From an uncultured Tateyamaria sp. (lineage in GTDB: Bacteria; Pseudomonadota; Alphaproteobacteria; Rhodobacterales; Rhodobacteraceae), in NCBI RefSeq assembly GCF_947503415.1, contig NZ_CANNDS010000002.1:248001-312000 (forward strand): 64,000 nt of DNA, written 5' to 3'. Positions 9,246-17,123 of this stretch are shown here, in pieces. The position numbers and the translations under genes were made by a program. Within the stretch, counting starts at the first letter, position 1. Each line of letters begins with the position of its first letter. The notes below the pieces were generated by a model. It made no database searches. It was given only the letters and a program-made list of their open reading frames with translations, and had not been told where the DNA came from.

Positions 9246-9855
9246 ACGCGGCTACCATCACGGTAATTTGCGACAAGCCCTCATCGAAGCAGCTCTCAAG
9301 TTGATCGAAGAGAAGGGCCCGACCGGGTTCACCCTGTCCGAAGCGGCCAAGCAGGCCGGTGTGACACCGGCAGCCGTCTATCGGCACTACGAAGGACGCG
9401 AAGACCTGATCGCAGAATGCGCGCGTCAGGGCTATGGCATCTTCGCTGACCTGATGGAGCATGCGTATCAATCCGGCCAACCATCGGCTCTGGCAGCCTT
9501 TGAGGCCACGGGCCGCGCCTATCTGGCCTTTGCGCGCCGCTTCCCCGGACACTACATCGCGATGTTCGAAAGCGGAATTTCGACCAACCGCACGCCGGAA
9601 CTTGCGGATGTGGCAACACGCGCCAATGCGGTGCTGGAAAAGGCCGCTTCGGATTTATCCCAACATATTCCGGAAGATAAGCGCCCTCCGGCCTCCATGT
9701 TCTCGGCCCATATCTGGGCGATGAGCCATGGCGTGGTTGAGCTTTTTGCGCGCAACTCGCCCGGCCGCGCATCGCCCTTTCCGCCCGAAGACCTTCTGGA
9801 AACCGGGATCGGCATTTATCTGCGGGGTCTCGGACTGCTCAAACCGGACGCCTGA
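9238..9855 (+). CDS. TetR/AcrR-family transcriptional regulator
   Basis: This 205-residue regulator has an N-terminal helix-turn-helix: [19 protein letters not shown], then [20 protein letters not shown] with the family's [11 protein letters not shown] recognition helix. The C-terminal ligand domain is helical. The ATG at 9238 gives the common [10 protein letters not shown] start and overlaps ppk2 by 8 bases; a GTG at 9217 lies further inside ppk2. The ligand and target are unknown. The tight coupling suggests it senses something tied to phosphate or stress and may regulate its own operon. Confidence 0.88.
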   Translation: MPKRGYHHGNLRQALIEAALKLIEEKGPTGFTLSEAAKQAGVTPAAVYRHYEGREDLIAECARQGYGIFADLMEHAYQSGQPSALAAFEATGRAYLAFARRFPGHYIAMFESGISTNRTPELADVATRANAVLEKAASDLSQHIPEDKRPPASMFSAHIWAMSHGVVELFARNSPGRASPFPPEDLLETGIGIYLRGLGLLKPDA

Positions 9856-9869
9856 CAACATCGTATCGA

Positions 9870-10820
9870 TCAGCTGCAAATGGCTTGCGTCAGTTTTTGT
9901 ATCCCCCTGAACCGCATTTGCTGCGCCACACTGCGTTTCAGTGCGGCCTTCGGAATGGTCTGCCAATCGCGGATCAGTCGCGCCTTGCAAAGAAAGGCCA
10001 CGACCGCATCGTCCGGCCCGGTCAAGGTGTAGCCATTGAAGAATGGCCCCAGATCTATTCCGGGAAGCGGGCCATCGCCCCGCGCACCGGGCGCGGCGCA
10101 AAGTGTACCGTAGTGGCAGAACAGGCGCGCAAGGTCGTGCCCAACCGGCAAAAGCCCCGGCGCGCCATAATCCAGCCCGCATGCCTGGTCCCCGTCAATC
10201 AGGATATTGCGCATGTTCAGGTCACCATGTCCCACTGCTGCGATTGTTGTGCAATCCTCAGGTTCTGGTGCGGATTCAATGGTGTGCTGCAGAAAGGCCT
10301 GAAACGCTTTGCGCTGGGGTATGCGAAACGTGCCATCCCTGACCGACCCATGCAGTTTGTGCAGATGGGACAGGGTAAACTTGGGTTGAAAGCGGCGCGG
10401 CTCAAACCTGTCATGCCGGTGAAAGCGATCAACCCAATGGCCTGCGACCTTCAGTGCGCGTGCGTGATCTGCAACCTTGCGGCCTGTACACAGGTCAAAG
10501 AGAGTTTCGCCGGGAACGAAATCCATAAGCACCATTTGTACATCCGGATCTACTGCGTGGATGTGCGCGCCCTGCCCCATGGCCGCGGTCACGGCCCGTT
10601 GGCGATCCGCGGATTTCGCAAATGCGTCCCGATCGTGCGGTCGGAACACCAGCTTGGTGACAAGTGGCGCACGCCCCGGTGCGGTCAGTTTCACGACCAC
10701 ACGGTGCATCACCGCATCATCCCGGCGCGACAGGCGATGCGCGTTCCATCCATCGGTCGGCAGCCCTGCGCGCCCCAACAATGGACGAACCATTTGCATG
10801 ACCTGCGAGACTTCGTACAC
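9870..10820 (-). CDS. Aminoglycoside phosphotransferase (APH/choline kinase-fold) protein
   Basis: This 316-residue protein-kinase-fold enzyme has the catalytic loop GHGDLNMRN (198-206) and the metal-binding Asp217 in GLDYG. MVLMDFVPGETL marks the hinge. Such chromosomal APH-like proteins usually phosphorylate small metabolites, not antibiotics, and I cannot name the substrate. The frame begins with GTG at 10820; an ATG at 10799 is a possible alternative. It is convergent with the TetR gene, 14 bases apart, and lies downstream of the rplM-rpsI terminator on the same strand. Confidence 0.8.
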   Translation of the reverse strand: MYEVSQVMQMVRPLLGRAGLPTDGWNAHRLSRRDDAVMHRVVVKLTAPGRAPLVTKLVFRPHDRDAFAKSADRQRAVTAAMGQGAHIHAVDPDVQMVLMDFVPGETLFDLCTGRKVADHARALKVAGHWVDRFHRHDRFEPRRFQPKFTLSHLHKLHGSVRDGTFRIPQRKAFQAFLQHTIESAPEPEDCTTIAAVGHGDLNMRNILIDGDQACGLDYGAPGLLPVGHDLARLFCHYGTLCAAPGARGDGPLPGIDLGPFFNGYTLTGPDDAVVAFLCKARLIRDWQTIPKAALKRSVAQQMRFRGIQKLTQAICS

Positions 10821-10955
10821 GGCATACCTTTTCTGCGGACACGGACGTAGAGCCAGCTTAGATCAGGCAGCGCACAGGCGCACCGAAGAAGCCGGACCGC
10901 GATGCTGAATTGGCCAGACCTGTGACAGTTCGGCTCATGCCCACTTCAAAACACA

Positions 10956-10985
10956 AAAAGGCCGCTCTGAGAGGAGCGGCCTTTT
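10956..10985 (-). terminator. Terminator of rplM-rpsI
   Basis: AAAAGGCCGCTC (10956-10967) pairs perfectly with GAGCGGCCTTTT (10974-10985). On the reverse strand the stem ends in a T-run 20 bases after the rpsI stop codon. The symmetric A/T flanks mean it could also work on the forward strand. Confidence 0.9.
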
Positions 10986-11005
10986 CGAAAAGATGGGTGT
11001 ACAGC

Positions 11006-11509
11006 TTAGCGTTTGGAGAACTGGAAGCTCTTACGCGCTTTGGCCTTACCGTATTTCTTACGCTCAACGACACGGCTGTCGCGGGTAAGGAAGCCCGCCG
11101 CTTTCAGCGCACCGCGCAAGGAAGGATCATACAGTTGCAGTGCCTTGGACACGCCGTGCTTGACCGCACCAGCCTGACCGGAAAGCCCACCACCCTTGAC
11201 CGTGGCAACCACGTCAAACTGGCCTTCGACACCGGCCACAGTGAAGGGCTGCGCGAGGATCATCTGCAAAACGGGGCGTGCAAAGTAGGTGTTCATGTCT
11301 TTGCCGTTGACGGTGACCTTGCCCGAACCGGGCTTGATCCAGACACGGGCAACCGCGTCTTTCCGTTTGCCGGTGGCGTAGGAGCGACCAAATTCGTCAC
11401 GGACGGGGTCGCGCGCGACCAGCTCTTCGGTGCCTTGAACGCCGCCGATATCGTCGGTGACGGCCGCTTGCAGGTCTTCGAGTGTGTTGATTTCGTCAGC
11501 CATGCTCAT
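11006..11509 (-). CDS. rpsI: Small ribosomal subunit protein uS9
   Basis: This 167-residue protein is part of the 30S head. The core [21 protein letters not shown] and the invariant C-terminal SKR tail, which reaches the P-site tRNA, are present. About 35 acidic residues precede the core, an extension common in Alphaproteobacteria. The ATG at 11509 overlaps the rplM stop as ATGA; a second ATG two codons later is equally possible. Expression follows the rplM promoter and stops at the hairpin downstream. Confidence 0.97.
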   Translation of the reverse strand: MSMADEINTLEDLQAAVTDDIGGVQGTEELVARDPVRDEFGRSYATGKRKDAVARVWIKPGSGKVTVNGKDMNTYFARPVLQMILAQPFTVAGVEGQFDVVATVKGGGLSGQAGAVKHGVSKALQLYDPSLRGALKAAGFLTRDSRVVERKKYGKAKARKSFQFSKR

Positions 11510-11967
11510 GCGCTCCGGGTGTTTTTCTTGTTCATGGATTTCACGTCCAGAACGTCGGGGCTTTGTGCTTCATGCGGGTGCTCAGCACCGGCATAGACAC
11601 GCAGGTTTGTCATGATCTGACGGCTCAGACGGTTGCCGGGCAGCATCCGCTTGACGGCCAGTGTCACAACGCGCTCGGGATGTGCGCCCTCAAGGATCTG
11701 TTCCTTGGTGCGCGACTTGATCCCGCCGGGGTGGCCGGTGTGCCAGTAGTGGCTTTCCTGACGCTTGTTGCCGGTCAATTGGATCTTGTCCGCGTTGATT
11801 ATGATCACGTTGTCGCCACAGTCCATGTGGGGTGTGAACGACGGCTTGTGCTTGCCACGCAGACGCATGGCGACGATCGAGGCAAGACGGCCCAGAACAA
11901 CGCCTTCGGCGTCGATCAGGATCCATTTCTTGTCGATGTCCGCAGGTGTTGCGGTATAGGTTTTCAT
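11506..11967 (-). CDS. rplM: Large ribosomal subunit protein uL13
   Basis: This 153-residue 50S protein begins [19 protein letters not shown] and contains [20 protein letters not shown] and the [12 protein letters not shown] segment, all characteristic of uL13. It is the first gene of the two-gene rplM-rpsI operon, the standard bacterial arrangement. The AT-rich stretch 12000-12100 upstream should hold its promoter, but I could not assign unambiguous -35 and -10 boxes. Confidence 0.97.
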   Translation of the reverse strand: MKTYTATPADIDKKWILIDAEGVVLGRLASIVAMRLRGKHKPSFTPHMDCGDNVIIINADKIQLTGNKRQESHYWHTGHPGGIKSRTKEQILEGAHPERVVTLAVKRMLPGNRLSRQIMTNLRVYAGAEHPHEAQSPDVLDVKSMNKKNTRSA

Positions 11968-12124
11968 AAGGTGAATCCCTTGAAGGGTGGAATTTCAGAT
12001 TGCGCGGTTATACAGCAGGGCAAATGCAGGTCAATGGCAGCATGACTGTTTTTAATAAGCAAAAACAGATGGTTAAAAATAAGGTATTGTATTACCCCAT
12101 AAATCCGGCGGGATTTGGTGGCGC

Positions 12125-12442
12125 ATGCTCCTAGACCTTGCCGCCCCTGCCCTTGCCACCCTGTCGCTGCTCGCCTTTGCAACGGCTCTTGGCATTCCCG
12201 CAATGCGCAAGCTGATCGTGGTCTACGAGGCCAAACACGAGCTGAAACACGGCTCTGCCGGTTGGTTGCGATCCCTGCGCGGGTGGTCGTTGGTCGCCTT
12301 CTGGCTGATGACCACATGGTTCATCGCAACCATCATAGGCGATTGGGGCGTGAACGGCGATCTTGGGGCAGCCATCGACCGGGGCTGGCTGCGCCTTCGT
12401 GTCCTGCTTGAGATTGCCATGGCGATCATGGAGTCCGATTGA
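12125..12442 (+). CDS. Small inner membrane protein of unknown function
   Basis: This 105-residue protein has two hydrophobic segments, about residues 5-25 and 55-73, joined by a charged linker (VYEAKHELKHGSAGWLRSLRG). I recognise no named domain. Its TGA overlaps the ATG of the next gene by one base, so it is probably co-translated with the zinc-ribbon membrane protein and may work with it. Confidence 0.65.
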   Translation: MLLDLAAPALATLSLLAFATALGIPAMRKLIVVYEAKHELKHGSAGWLRSLRGWSLVAFWLMTTWFIATIIGDWGVNGDLGAAIDRGWLRLRVLLEIAMAIMESD

Positions 12443-13488
12443 TGGACGATCTGACCGCCGCACAGTCCGAACTGCAATGCGCCAATTGCGCGGGGCAATG
12501 TATCTACGACCCGGCACAACAGGCGCTTGTGTGTTCCAGTTGCGCCACGCGGTATGGGTTAGAGACGGACAACGATGCCGAGGCTGCGAGCGAATTCAAC
12601 TTCGATCCCGATGCGCCCGACGTCGATGCGCCGGCGGTGGCTGAAACCCGCGTGCATCACTGCCAGACCTGCGGCGGCGATGTGGTGTTTGTGGGCCAGG
12701 CCCTGTCCGAGCGTTGCGCCTATTGTGACGGGCCGGTGGTGCTGGCGACCAGCGACACAGGCTACCAAACCAAGGCATTGATCCCGTTCCGTGTGCCTGA
12801 GAGCGATGCGCAGGCAGCGGCGCTCGATTGGGTGGCCCGGCGATGGGCAGCGCCATCGGATTTGAAAACCGTGGTATCCAAGGCGCGCGTGGCAGGCCTC
12901 TATGTCCCGTTCTGGACCTTCGACAGTGAAGAGGCTGTGAACTATTGGGCCAAGTACAAAGTCCGTCGGAACAAGCGAACGGTGGTGCGCCGGACATCCG
13001 GCGGGCTGCGCATCACCTTCGATGACCTGCTGGTGCCAGCTTCGCCCCATGTGACGCCCTTGATCCGCGACGGTATCCTGCATGATTTCGAACCGCGCCG
13101 GTTGCGCCCCTATCGTCCCGGCTACCTCTCGGGCTTTGGGGCTGAGCGGCATCACCAGTCTGTAGCCGAAGGGCTTGAGGCCAATGCCGACGACAAGGAT
13201 CTGCTGATCCGCAACCGTATCAAGGGGCATGTGGGCAAGTCTGGCGTGCATGACGTGCGCTACATCACTGATACCAGCGGCATCCGATACAGGCGCATCC
13301 TGCTGCCTGTCTGGATCATGCACTACCAATATGGTGGCGACGCAATGAAGGTCGTCGTCTGCGGAATGCAGGGCCGCACATATGGGGAACGACCGTTTTC
13401 ATGGGTCAAACTGGCCGGTTATGCGGCAGTGCTGTCTGCCGCGACGATTGGGTTTGGTTTGGCCTGGGGCGCGGGCGGGCTGCTTTAG
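12442..13488 (+). CDS. Double zinc-ribbon protein with a C-terminal membrane segment
   Basis: This 348-residue protein has two four-cysteine ribbons near the N terminus: CANC with CSSC, then CQTC with CAYC. The middle has LIPFRVPESDAQAAALDWVA, LYVPFWTFDSE and a YRRILLPVWIMHYQYGG strand. The end is a hydrophobic helix (GYAAVLSAATIGFGLAWGAG). Similar proteins are often mislabelled as PriA helicase fragments, but no helicase motif is present here. The ATG at 12442 overlaps the previous stop. A membrane-tethered metal-binding or assembly role is possible but unproven. Confidence 0.7.
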   Translation: MDDLTAAQSELQCANCAGQCIYDPAQQALVCSSCATRYGLETDNDAEAASEFNFDPDAPDVDAPAVAETRVHHCQTCGGDVVFVGQALSERCAYCDGPVVLATSDTGYQTKALIPFRVPESDAQAAALDWVARRWAAPSDLKTVVSKARVAGLYVPFWTFDSEEAVNYWAKYKVRRNKRTVVRRTSGGLRITFDDLLVPASPHVTPLIRDGILHDFEPRRLRPYRPGYLSGFGAERHHQSVAEGLEANADDKDLLIRNRIKGHVGKSGVHDVRYITDTSGIRYRRILLPVWIMHYQYGGDAMKVVVCGMQGRTYGERPFSWVKLAGYAAVLSAATIGFGLAWGAGGLL

Positions 13489-14900
13489 ACCCCGATCTGG
13501 TCAGGTGGGTTGTCCAGAAGAACGCGCAGCCGTTCGAATGCCGCCTCGAACGATTGAAGGCTGACACCTGCATTGATGGCAATGCGCACCGCATGGGGCG
13601 TGCGCGCATCGCGGCAGGCGTAGTCTTCGGCGGCACGGATGCCTACACCTTGTTGCGCGGCTGCTTGCACAAAAGCGCCCGCGCGCCACCCTTCTGGCAG
13701 GCGCAGCCAAAGGAATGGAACGTCCTTGCGCCACGTGATGTCATAACCGCCCAGTACGTTTACGGCACGCTGCACATAAGTGCCGATCCCCTTGCGCGCA
13801 TCGGCCATCAGGTGCGGCAGGTCCGGGTGCACCAGCAAGGCCGCAAAAAGATCGGTGAGCGGCGTGGCGAGACCGAAGAACGAGTATTCCGCCGTGCGCC
13901 GCAAGATGTTCGCCTGTCCCTTGGGGGCCACGGCAATACCGAGGCGCAAGGCGGGCGTGATGGATTTGGAGATCGACGAAATGTACCAAGTGCGTTCTGG
14001 TACAATCATCCGGTAGCTGGGGGCCTGTGCCTGCCCCAAACGGTAACAATCATCTTCAAGGATACTGAGGTCATTGCGCCTTGCGGCATCCGCAATCGCT
14101 TCGCGGCGTTCGACGGGGGTAAAGCCGCATGTGGGGTTGTGGACCTCCGGCGAGGTGCAGAACACCTGCGCGTCATGGCTTTTGGCAGCCGTTTCCAGCG
14201 CTTCGGGGATGACGCCATGTTCGTCCATTTCAACCGGAATTACATCGGCCCGCAACAGTTCTGCCGCCCGTCGGAAGCCGGGATAAGCAAGGTCTTCCAC
14301 CAGGATCGCGGGCCGCCGACCCTTGAGAAGTGCCTGAAAGATCAACAAAATCGCATTCTGCCCACCATTGGCCAGCACGATGTCATCGGCGTTGAATGAC
14401 CCTATGGGTGCATCGCCCAGCCACGCGGCTGCCGCGGCCCGCGCGGGCGCGCCTCCAGTGCGCGTTGGATAATGCATCATGCCCGACGGCGGATCCTGTG
14501 CCACATCCGCCAGCAGTTTGCGGATCAGGGTCGCCTGCCCCACGCTGGGCAGATGGGGCGAGAACAGATTGACGTTCCAAGTCTGCGCTTCGGCATTGTG
14601 CCTGGCACTGTCCACTTCCAACGGCACATCCGCATAAAGCGGCCCCTTTTCATCGGGTTGTGCAACGAAGGTGCCGCGCCCGACCTCGGCCATCAGAGTG
14701 CCGTCATCGGTCAGCAGCGTATAAGCACGCGCCACGGTGCCGGGGGTTATCCCAAGGCTCCACGCCAGATCGCGCACAGGCGGCAGCTTGTCCCCTGGCG
14801 TAAGGTCATGGTCCAAGATGCGCTGACGGATCGCCTGCATCACAGCCTTGTATTTCGGCCCCTGCCCATCCAGCAATTCCGGCGACCAAATTGTACTCAT
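13485..14900 (-). CDS. MocR-type regulator (GntR HTH fused to a PLP aminotransferase fold)
   Basis: This 471-residue protein has an N-terminal winged helix (KLPPVRDLAWSLGITPGTVAR, about 38-58) and a fold-type I aminotransferase domain with the likely PLP lysine in YISSISKSITP. MocR proteins sense amino acids or vitamin B6 compounds through PLP and usually regulate the divergent gene. The ATG at 14900 lies in the middle of an ATTGTA-N5-TACAAT inverted repeat, which suggests tight self-repression. The convergent neighbour shares its stop codon in TTAG. Confidence 0.9.
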   Translation of the reverse strand: MSTIWSPELLDGQGPKYKAVMQAIRQRILDHDLTPGDKLPPVRDLAWSLGITPGTVARAYTLLTDDGTLMAEVGRGTFVAQPDEKGPLYADVPLEVDSARHNAEAQTWNVNLFSPHLPSVGQATLIRKLLADVAQDPPSGMMHYPTRTGGAPARAAAAAWLGDAPIGSFNADDIVLANGGQNAILLIFQALLKGRRPAILVEDLAYPGFRRAAELLRADVIPVEMDEHGVIPEALETAAKSHDAQVFCTSPEVHNPTCGFTPVERREAIADAARRNDLSILEDDCYRLGQAQAPSYRMIVPERTWYISSISKSITPALRLGIAVAPKGQANILRRTAEYSFFGLATPLTDLFAALLVHPDLPHLMADARKGIGTYVQRAVNVLGGYDITWRKDVPFLWLRLPEGWRAGAFVQAAAQQGVGIRAAEDYACRDARTPHAVRIAINAGVSLQSFEAAFERLRVLLDNPPDQIGV

Positions 14901-14980
14901 TACAATGTTTCCATAGCGTTGCGATAATCTGCATTGTATCACTTACCCATGGCATTCACGCCACATTGTGTCAATACAAT
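14890..14980. promoter_or_regulatory. MocR operator region between divergent genes
   Basis: Three sites of one type are visible: a perfect inverted repeat ATTGTA-N5-TACAAT at 14890-14906, a lone ATTGTA at 14933-14938, and a near-perfect ATTGTG-N4-TACAAT at 14965-14980. The first covers the MocR start codon. The third ends 13 bases before the DUF1127 start and would overlap its promoter or leader. Binding by the adjacent MocR protein is inferred. Confidence 0.65.
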
Positions 14981-14993
14981 TTAGGAGATTCCC

Positions 14994-15227
14994 ATGACAC
15001 ACCATATGCAATCGCCCGCCTCACACCTGGCTTACCTGACTGCGCAGAACCGCATTCCGGCAACCTCGGTCATCGCGTTGCGCGTCGCAGTGGTGCTGTC
15101 GAAATGGGCCGAGCGTCGCCGCAGCAGACTGGCACTGCACCAGCTGCCCCCACACTTGCTGCGTGACGTCGGACTGACACCCGCCGAGGCCGATTTTGAA
15201 GCGCGGCGCGTGTTCTGGCGGGTGTGA
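14994..15227 (+). CDS. DUF1127 small protein
   Basis: This 77-residue basic protein ends in the DUF1127 (YjiS-like) motif LPPHLLRDVGLTPAEADFEA followed by RRVFWRV. The N-terminal 30 residues form a predicted helix. Short DUF1127 proteins in Alphaproteobacteria have been linked to phosphate and carbon homeostasis and RNA turnover, but the role here is unknown. The ATG at 14994 has a TAGGAG site. The divergent MocR gene and the shared operators suggest that MocR controls it. A strong terminator follows. Confidence 0.85.
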   Translation: MTHHMQSPASHLAYLTAQNRIPATSVIALRVAVVLSKWAERRRSRLALHQLPPHLLRDVGLTPAEADFEARRVFWRV

Positions 15228-15261
15228 CATCCCCGTGGCACTTGCCAGACCTCTTCCCTTG

Positions 15262-15301
15262 CGGCCGGGCTTCAGGTTGGTCCCTGACCCGGCCGTTTTT
15301 T
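15262..15301 (+). terminator. Terminator of the DUF1127 gene
   Basis: CGGCCGGG (15262-15269) pairs with CCCGGCCG (15288-15295), with an inner TCAGG/CCTGA extension, followed by six Ts. The T-run overlaps the stop codon of the convergent thioesterase gene by two bases. Confidence 0.9.
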
Positions 15302-15749
15302 ATTGCGGCAGATCAACACCCTGTGGCGGGATCGCATAGGTCAGGCTGGCCCTTGCAACAGGCTTTTCGTCCCCTTCCGAGAACAGCAATACGTCGCTGA
15401 CGGACAACTGCTTGCCCAGTTTCAGCAGACGGCCGTGGGCAATCAGGTCCACCCCTGCCTTGGGCTTGCGCATGAAGTCGATCGCGCAATTCGTCGTGAC
15501 AGCCAGCGCACGCGGCCCGATATGGGCCAGCGTCACCATATAGGCAGTGACATCCGCCAGCCCGAACATCGCCGGACCTGAAATCGTGCCGCCGGGGCGC
15601 AGATGTCTGTCCTGGACCAGCAATCGCAGGACAACGCCTTCTTCTGTCACCTCCTCGACGTGAAACTCGCCTGCAACCTCCAAAAACACTTTTTGCAAAA
15701 ATGCGTTCATCTCGGGCGCGGTCATAACAACTGCCATACTTTCCCTCAT
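15300..15749 (-). CDS. PaaI-family (hotdog-fold) acyl-CoA thioesterase
   Basis: This 149-residue hotdog protein has LVQDRHLRPGGTISGPAMFG and LADVTAYMVTLAHIG followed by TTNCAIDFMRKPKAGVD, the usual PaaI/YbgC-like order. It probably hydrolyses an acyl- or aryl-CoA. Two ATGs, at 15749 and 15737, are both possible starts. An enoyl-CoA hydratase gene starts 45 bases away in the divergent direction, so the pair may serve the same acyl-CoA pathway from a shared promoter region. Confidence 0.85.
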   Translation of the reverse strand: MRESMAVVMTAPEMNAFLQKVFLEVAGEFHVEEVTEEGVVLRLLVQDRHLRPGGTISGPAMFGLADVTAYMVTLAHIGPRALAVTTNCAIDFMRKPKAGVDLIAHGRLLKLGKQLSVSDVLLFSEGDEKPVARASLTYAIPPQGVDLPQ

Positions 15750-15794
15750 GCCTTCCCTGGCCTAGGGTGAGCCGCAAATCTGCGGGAGGGCAAG

Positions 15795-16580
15795 ATGGCA
15801 ATTCTGGAACGTGAGGTCACGGACGCGGTGGCGCATCTGAGGATGAACGCACCTGAACGGCTAAACGCCCTGTCGGACGAGATGATTGCAGCCGTTCACG
15901 GCGCGCTGGATGAAGTGGCGGAGGACCGATCGGTCCGGGCTGTTGTCCTGTCGGGTGCGGGTAAAGCTTTTTGCGCGGGTCACGATCTGAAGCAGATGAC
16001 GGCGGGGCGACAAGCCGAGGATGGTGGCGCCGCCTATTTCAAAGACTTGTTCGACCGCTGCGCCGCCATGATGGCGCGGGTGCAGTCCCTGCCCCAACCG
16101 GTCATTGCGCAGGTCCACGGCATCGCCACGGCGGCGGGCTGTCAACTTGTGGCGACATGCGATCTGGCCTTGGCTGCACAAGGCACCCGCTTTGGCGTGA
16201 ACGGCGTGAATATCGGGCTGTTCTGTTCAACGCCCATGGTGGCGCTCAGCCGCAATATCCCACGCAAGCAGGCGTTCGAGATGCTGACTACAGGTGAATT
16301 CATTGAAGCCGACCGCGCTGCGGAATTGGGGCTTGTTAACCATGCTGTGCCGATGGATGAGCTTGGAAGTGCAACTCAAAACCTTGCCGCGCAGATTGCG
16401 GACAAACTGGGAAGTGCGGTGAAAATTGGCAAACAGGCGTTCTACAACCAGCTGCAAATGCCCATCGATCAAGCCTATGCCTATACCGGTGATGTGATGG
16501 TGCAGAACATGTTGGACCGCGACACCGCCGAGGGCATTGATGCCTTCATCGAAAAGCGGCCTCCAAACTGGACGCAATAG
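15795..16580 (+). CDS. Enoyl-CoA hydratase/isomerase (crotonase) family protein
   Basis: This 261-residue crotonase-fold protein has the oxyanion-hole segments SGAGKAFCAGHDLKQM and QVHGIATAAGCQLVATCDLA. Tail-end IEKRPPNW is also typical. The second hydratase glutamate is not obvious in the GVNIGLFCSTPMVALSRNI segment, so an isomerase or other crotonase reaction is possible. It is divergent from the PaaI-type thioesterase and has no gene directly downstream. Confidence 0.85.
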   Translation: MAILEREVTDAVAHLRMNAPERLNALSDEMIAAVHGALDEVAEDRSVRAVVLSGAGKAFCAGHDLKQMTAGRQAEDGGAAYFKDLFDRCAAMMARVQSLPQPVIAQVHGIATAAGCQLVATCDLALAAQGTRFGVNGVNIGLFCSTPMVALSRNIPRKQAFEMLTTGEFIEADRAAELGLVNHAVPMDELGSATQNLAAQIADKLGSAVKIGKQAFYNQLQMPIDQAYAYTGDVMVQNMLDRDTAEGIDAFIEKRPPNWTQ

Positions 16581-16620
16581 CCGCTGCATACTCTTTAAAA
16601 TCCGAGACGATTTTTGGTTG

Positions 16621-16687
16621 TTTCCAAATCGTGACCCGACTATTTCCAAATGATCACTGGTAATTTGGGCACAAATGGGGCACAAAT
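16621..16687. repeat. Short direct repeats in an AT-rich gap
   Basis: TTTCCAAAT occurs at 16621-16629 and 16643-16651. GGGCACAAAT then occurs twice in near-tandem at 16667-16676 and 16678-16687. The surrounding 16581-16842 carries no convincing gene. The pattern could be a regulatory site or a relic of recombination. Confidence 0.4.
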
Positions 16688-16842
16688 AAGTCACGGTTAA
16701 CCACCGACGACGATTTTGGGTCGCCGTATGCGGAAGGTCCCTCCAGGTCAGCCTCTCTCTGACCGACCATCCCCGCAGCGGCGACCCCAAAACTCCCCAA
16801 CCTCCTGAAAAACGTCTCGGAACCGCCGAAAGCTGTGTATTC

Positions 16843-16995
16843 TCAGGTTACAGGCCCGCAATCGCCGGGCGGTGAGACAACCACCGGATCCTCGGGTCCA
16901 CAGGGTTCACCGCTGATCGGGTAGCGATCCGGTTCCTCGCATGCTTGAAGAGCAATGAGTGCCGCAATCACACCAATGATTTTGAGACGTGTCAT
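16843..16995 (-). CDS. Predicted 50-residue lipoprotein
   Basis: This short reverse-strand frame reads MTRLKIIGVIAALIALQAC followed by EEPDRYPISGEPCGPEDPVV and a Cys-containing tail ending GDCGPVT. It has a positively charged start, a hydrophobic core and a lipobox (LQAC) with the lipidated Cys at residue 19. The mature part is about 32 residues with two further cysteines that could form a disulfide. AGGACACG precedes the ATG at a usable distance. No family name is assigned. It is divergent from trmFO. Confidence 0.6.
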   Translation of the reverse strand: MTRLKIIGVIAALIALQACEEPDRYPISGEPCGPEDPVVVSPPGDCGPVT

Positions 16996-17123
16996 TTTCG
17001 TGTCCTGTCTTGTTGTGCTCTGTAGTTAGACGAGGCGGCGCGCGCCCATGTTGATTTTTGTCAAAGCCGCTGACCGCAGGCGTATGGATTGCGCGACCGC
17101 TCGGCATGCCCTACATCCGCGCC

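Noticed and set aside
9870-10820. Antibiotic resistance by an aminoglycoside phosphotransferase
   Set aside because: The kinase motifs are present, but the chromosomal backbone context and general divergence favour a small-metabolite kinase.
16907-17107. Reverse 66-codon frame
   Set aside because: It overlaps the better-supported 50-residue lipoprotein in another frame and has no signal or domain.
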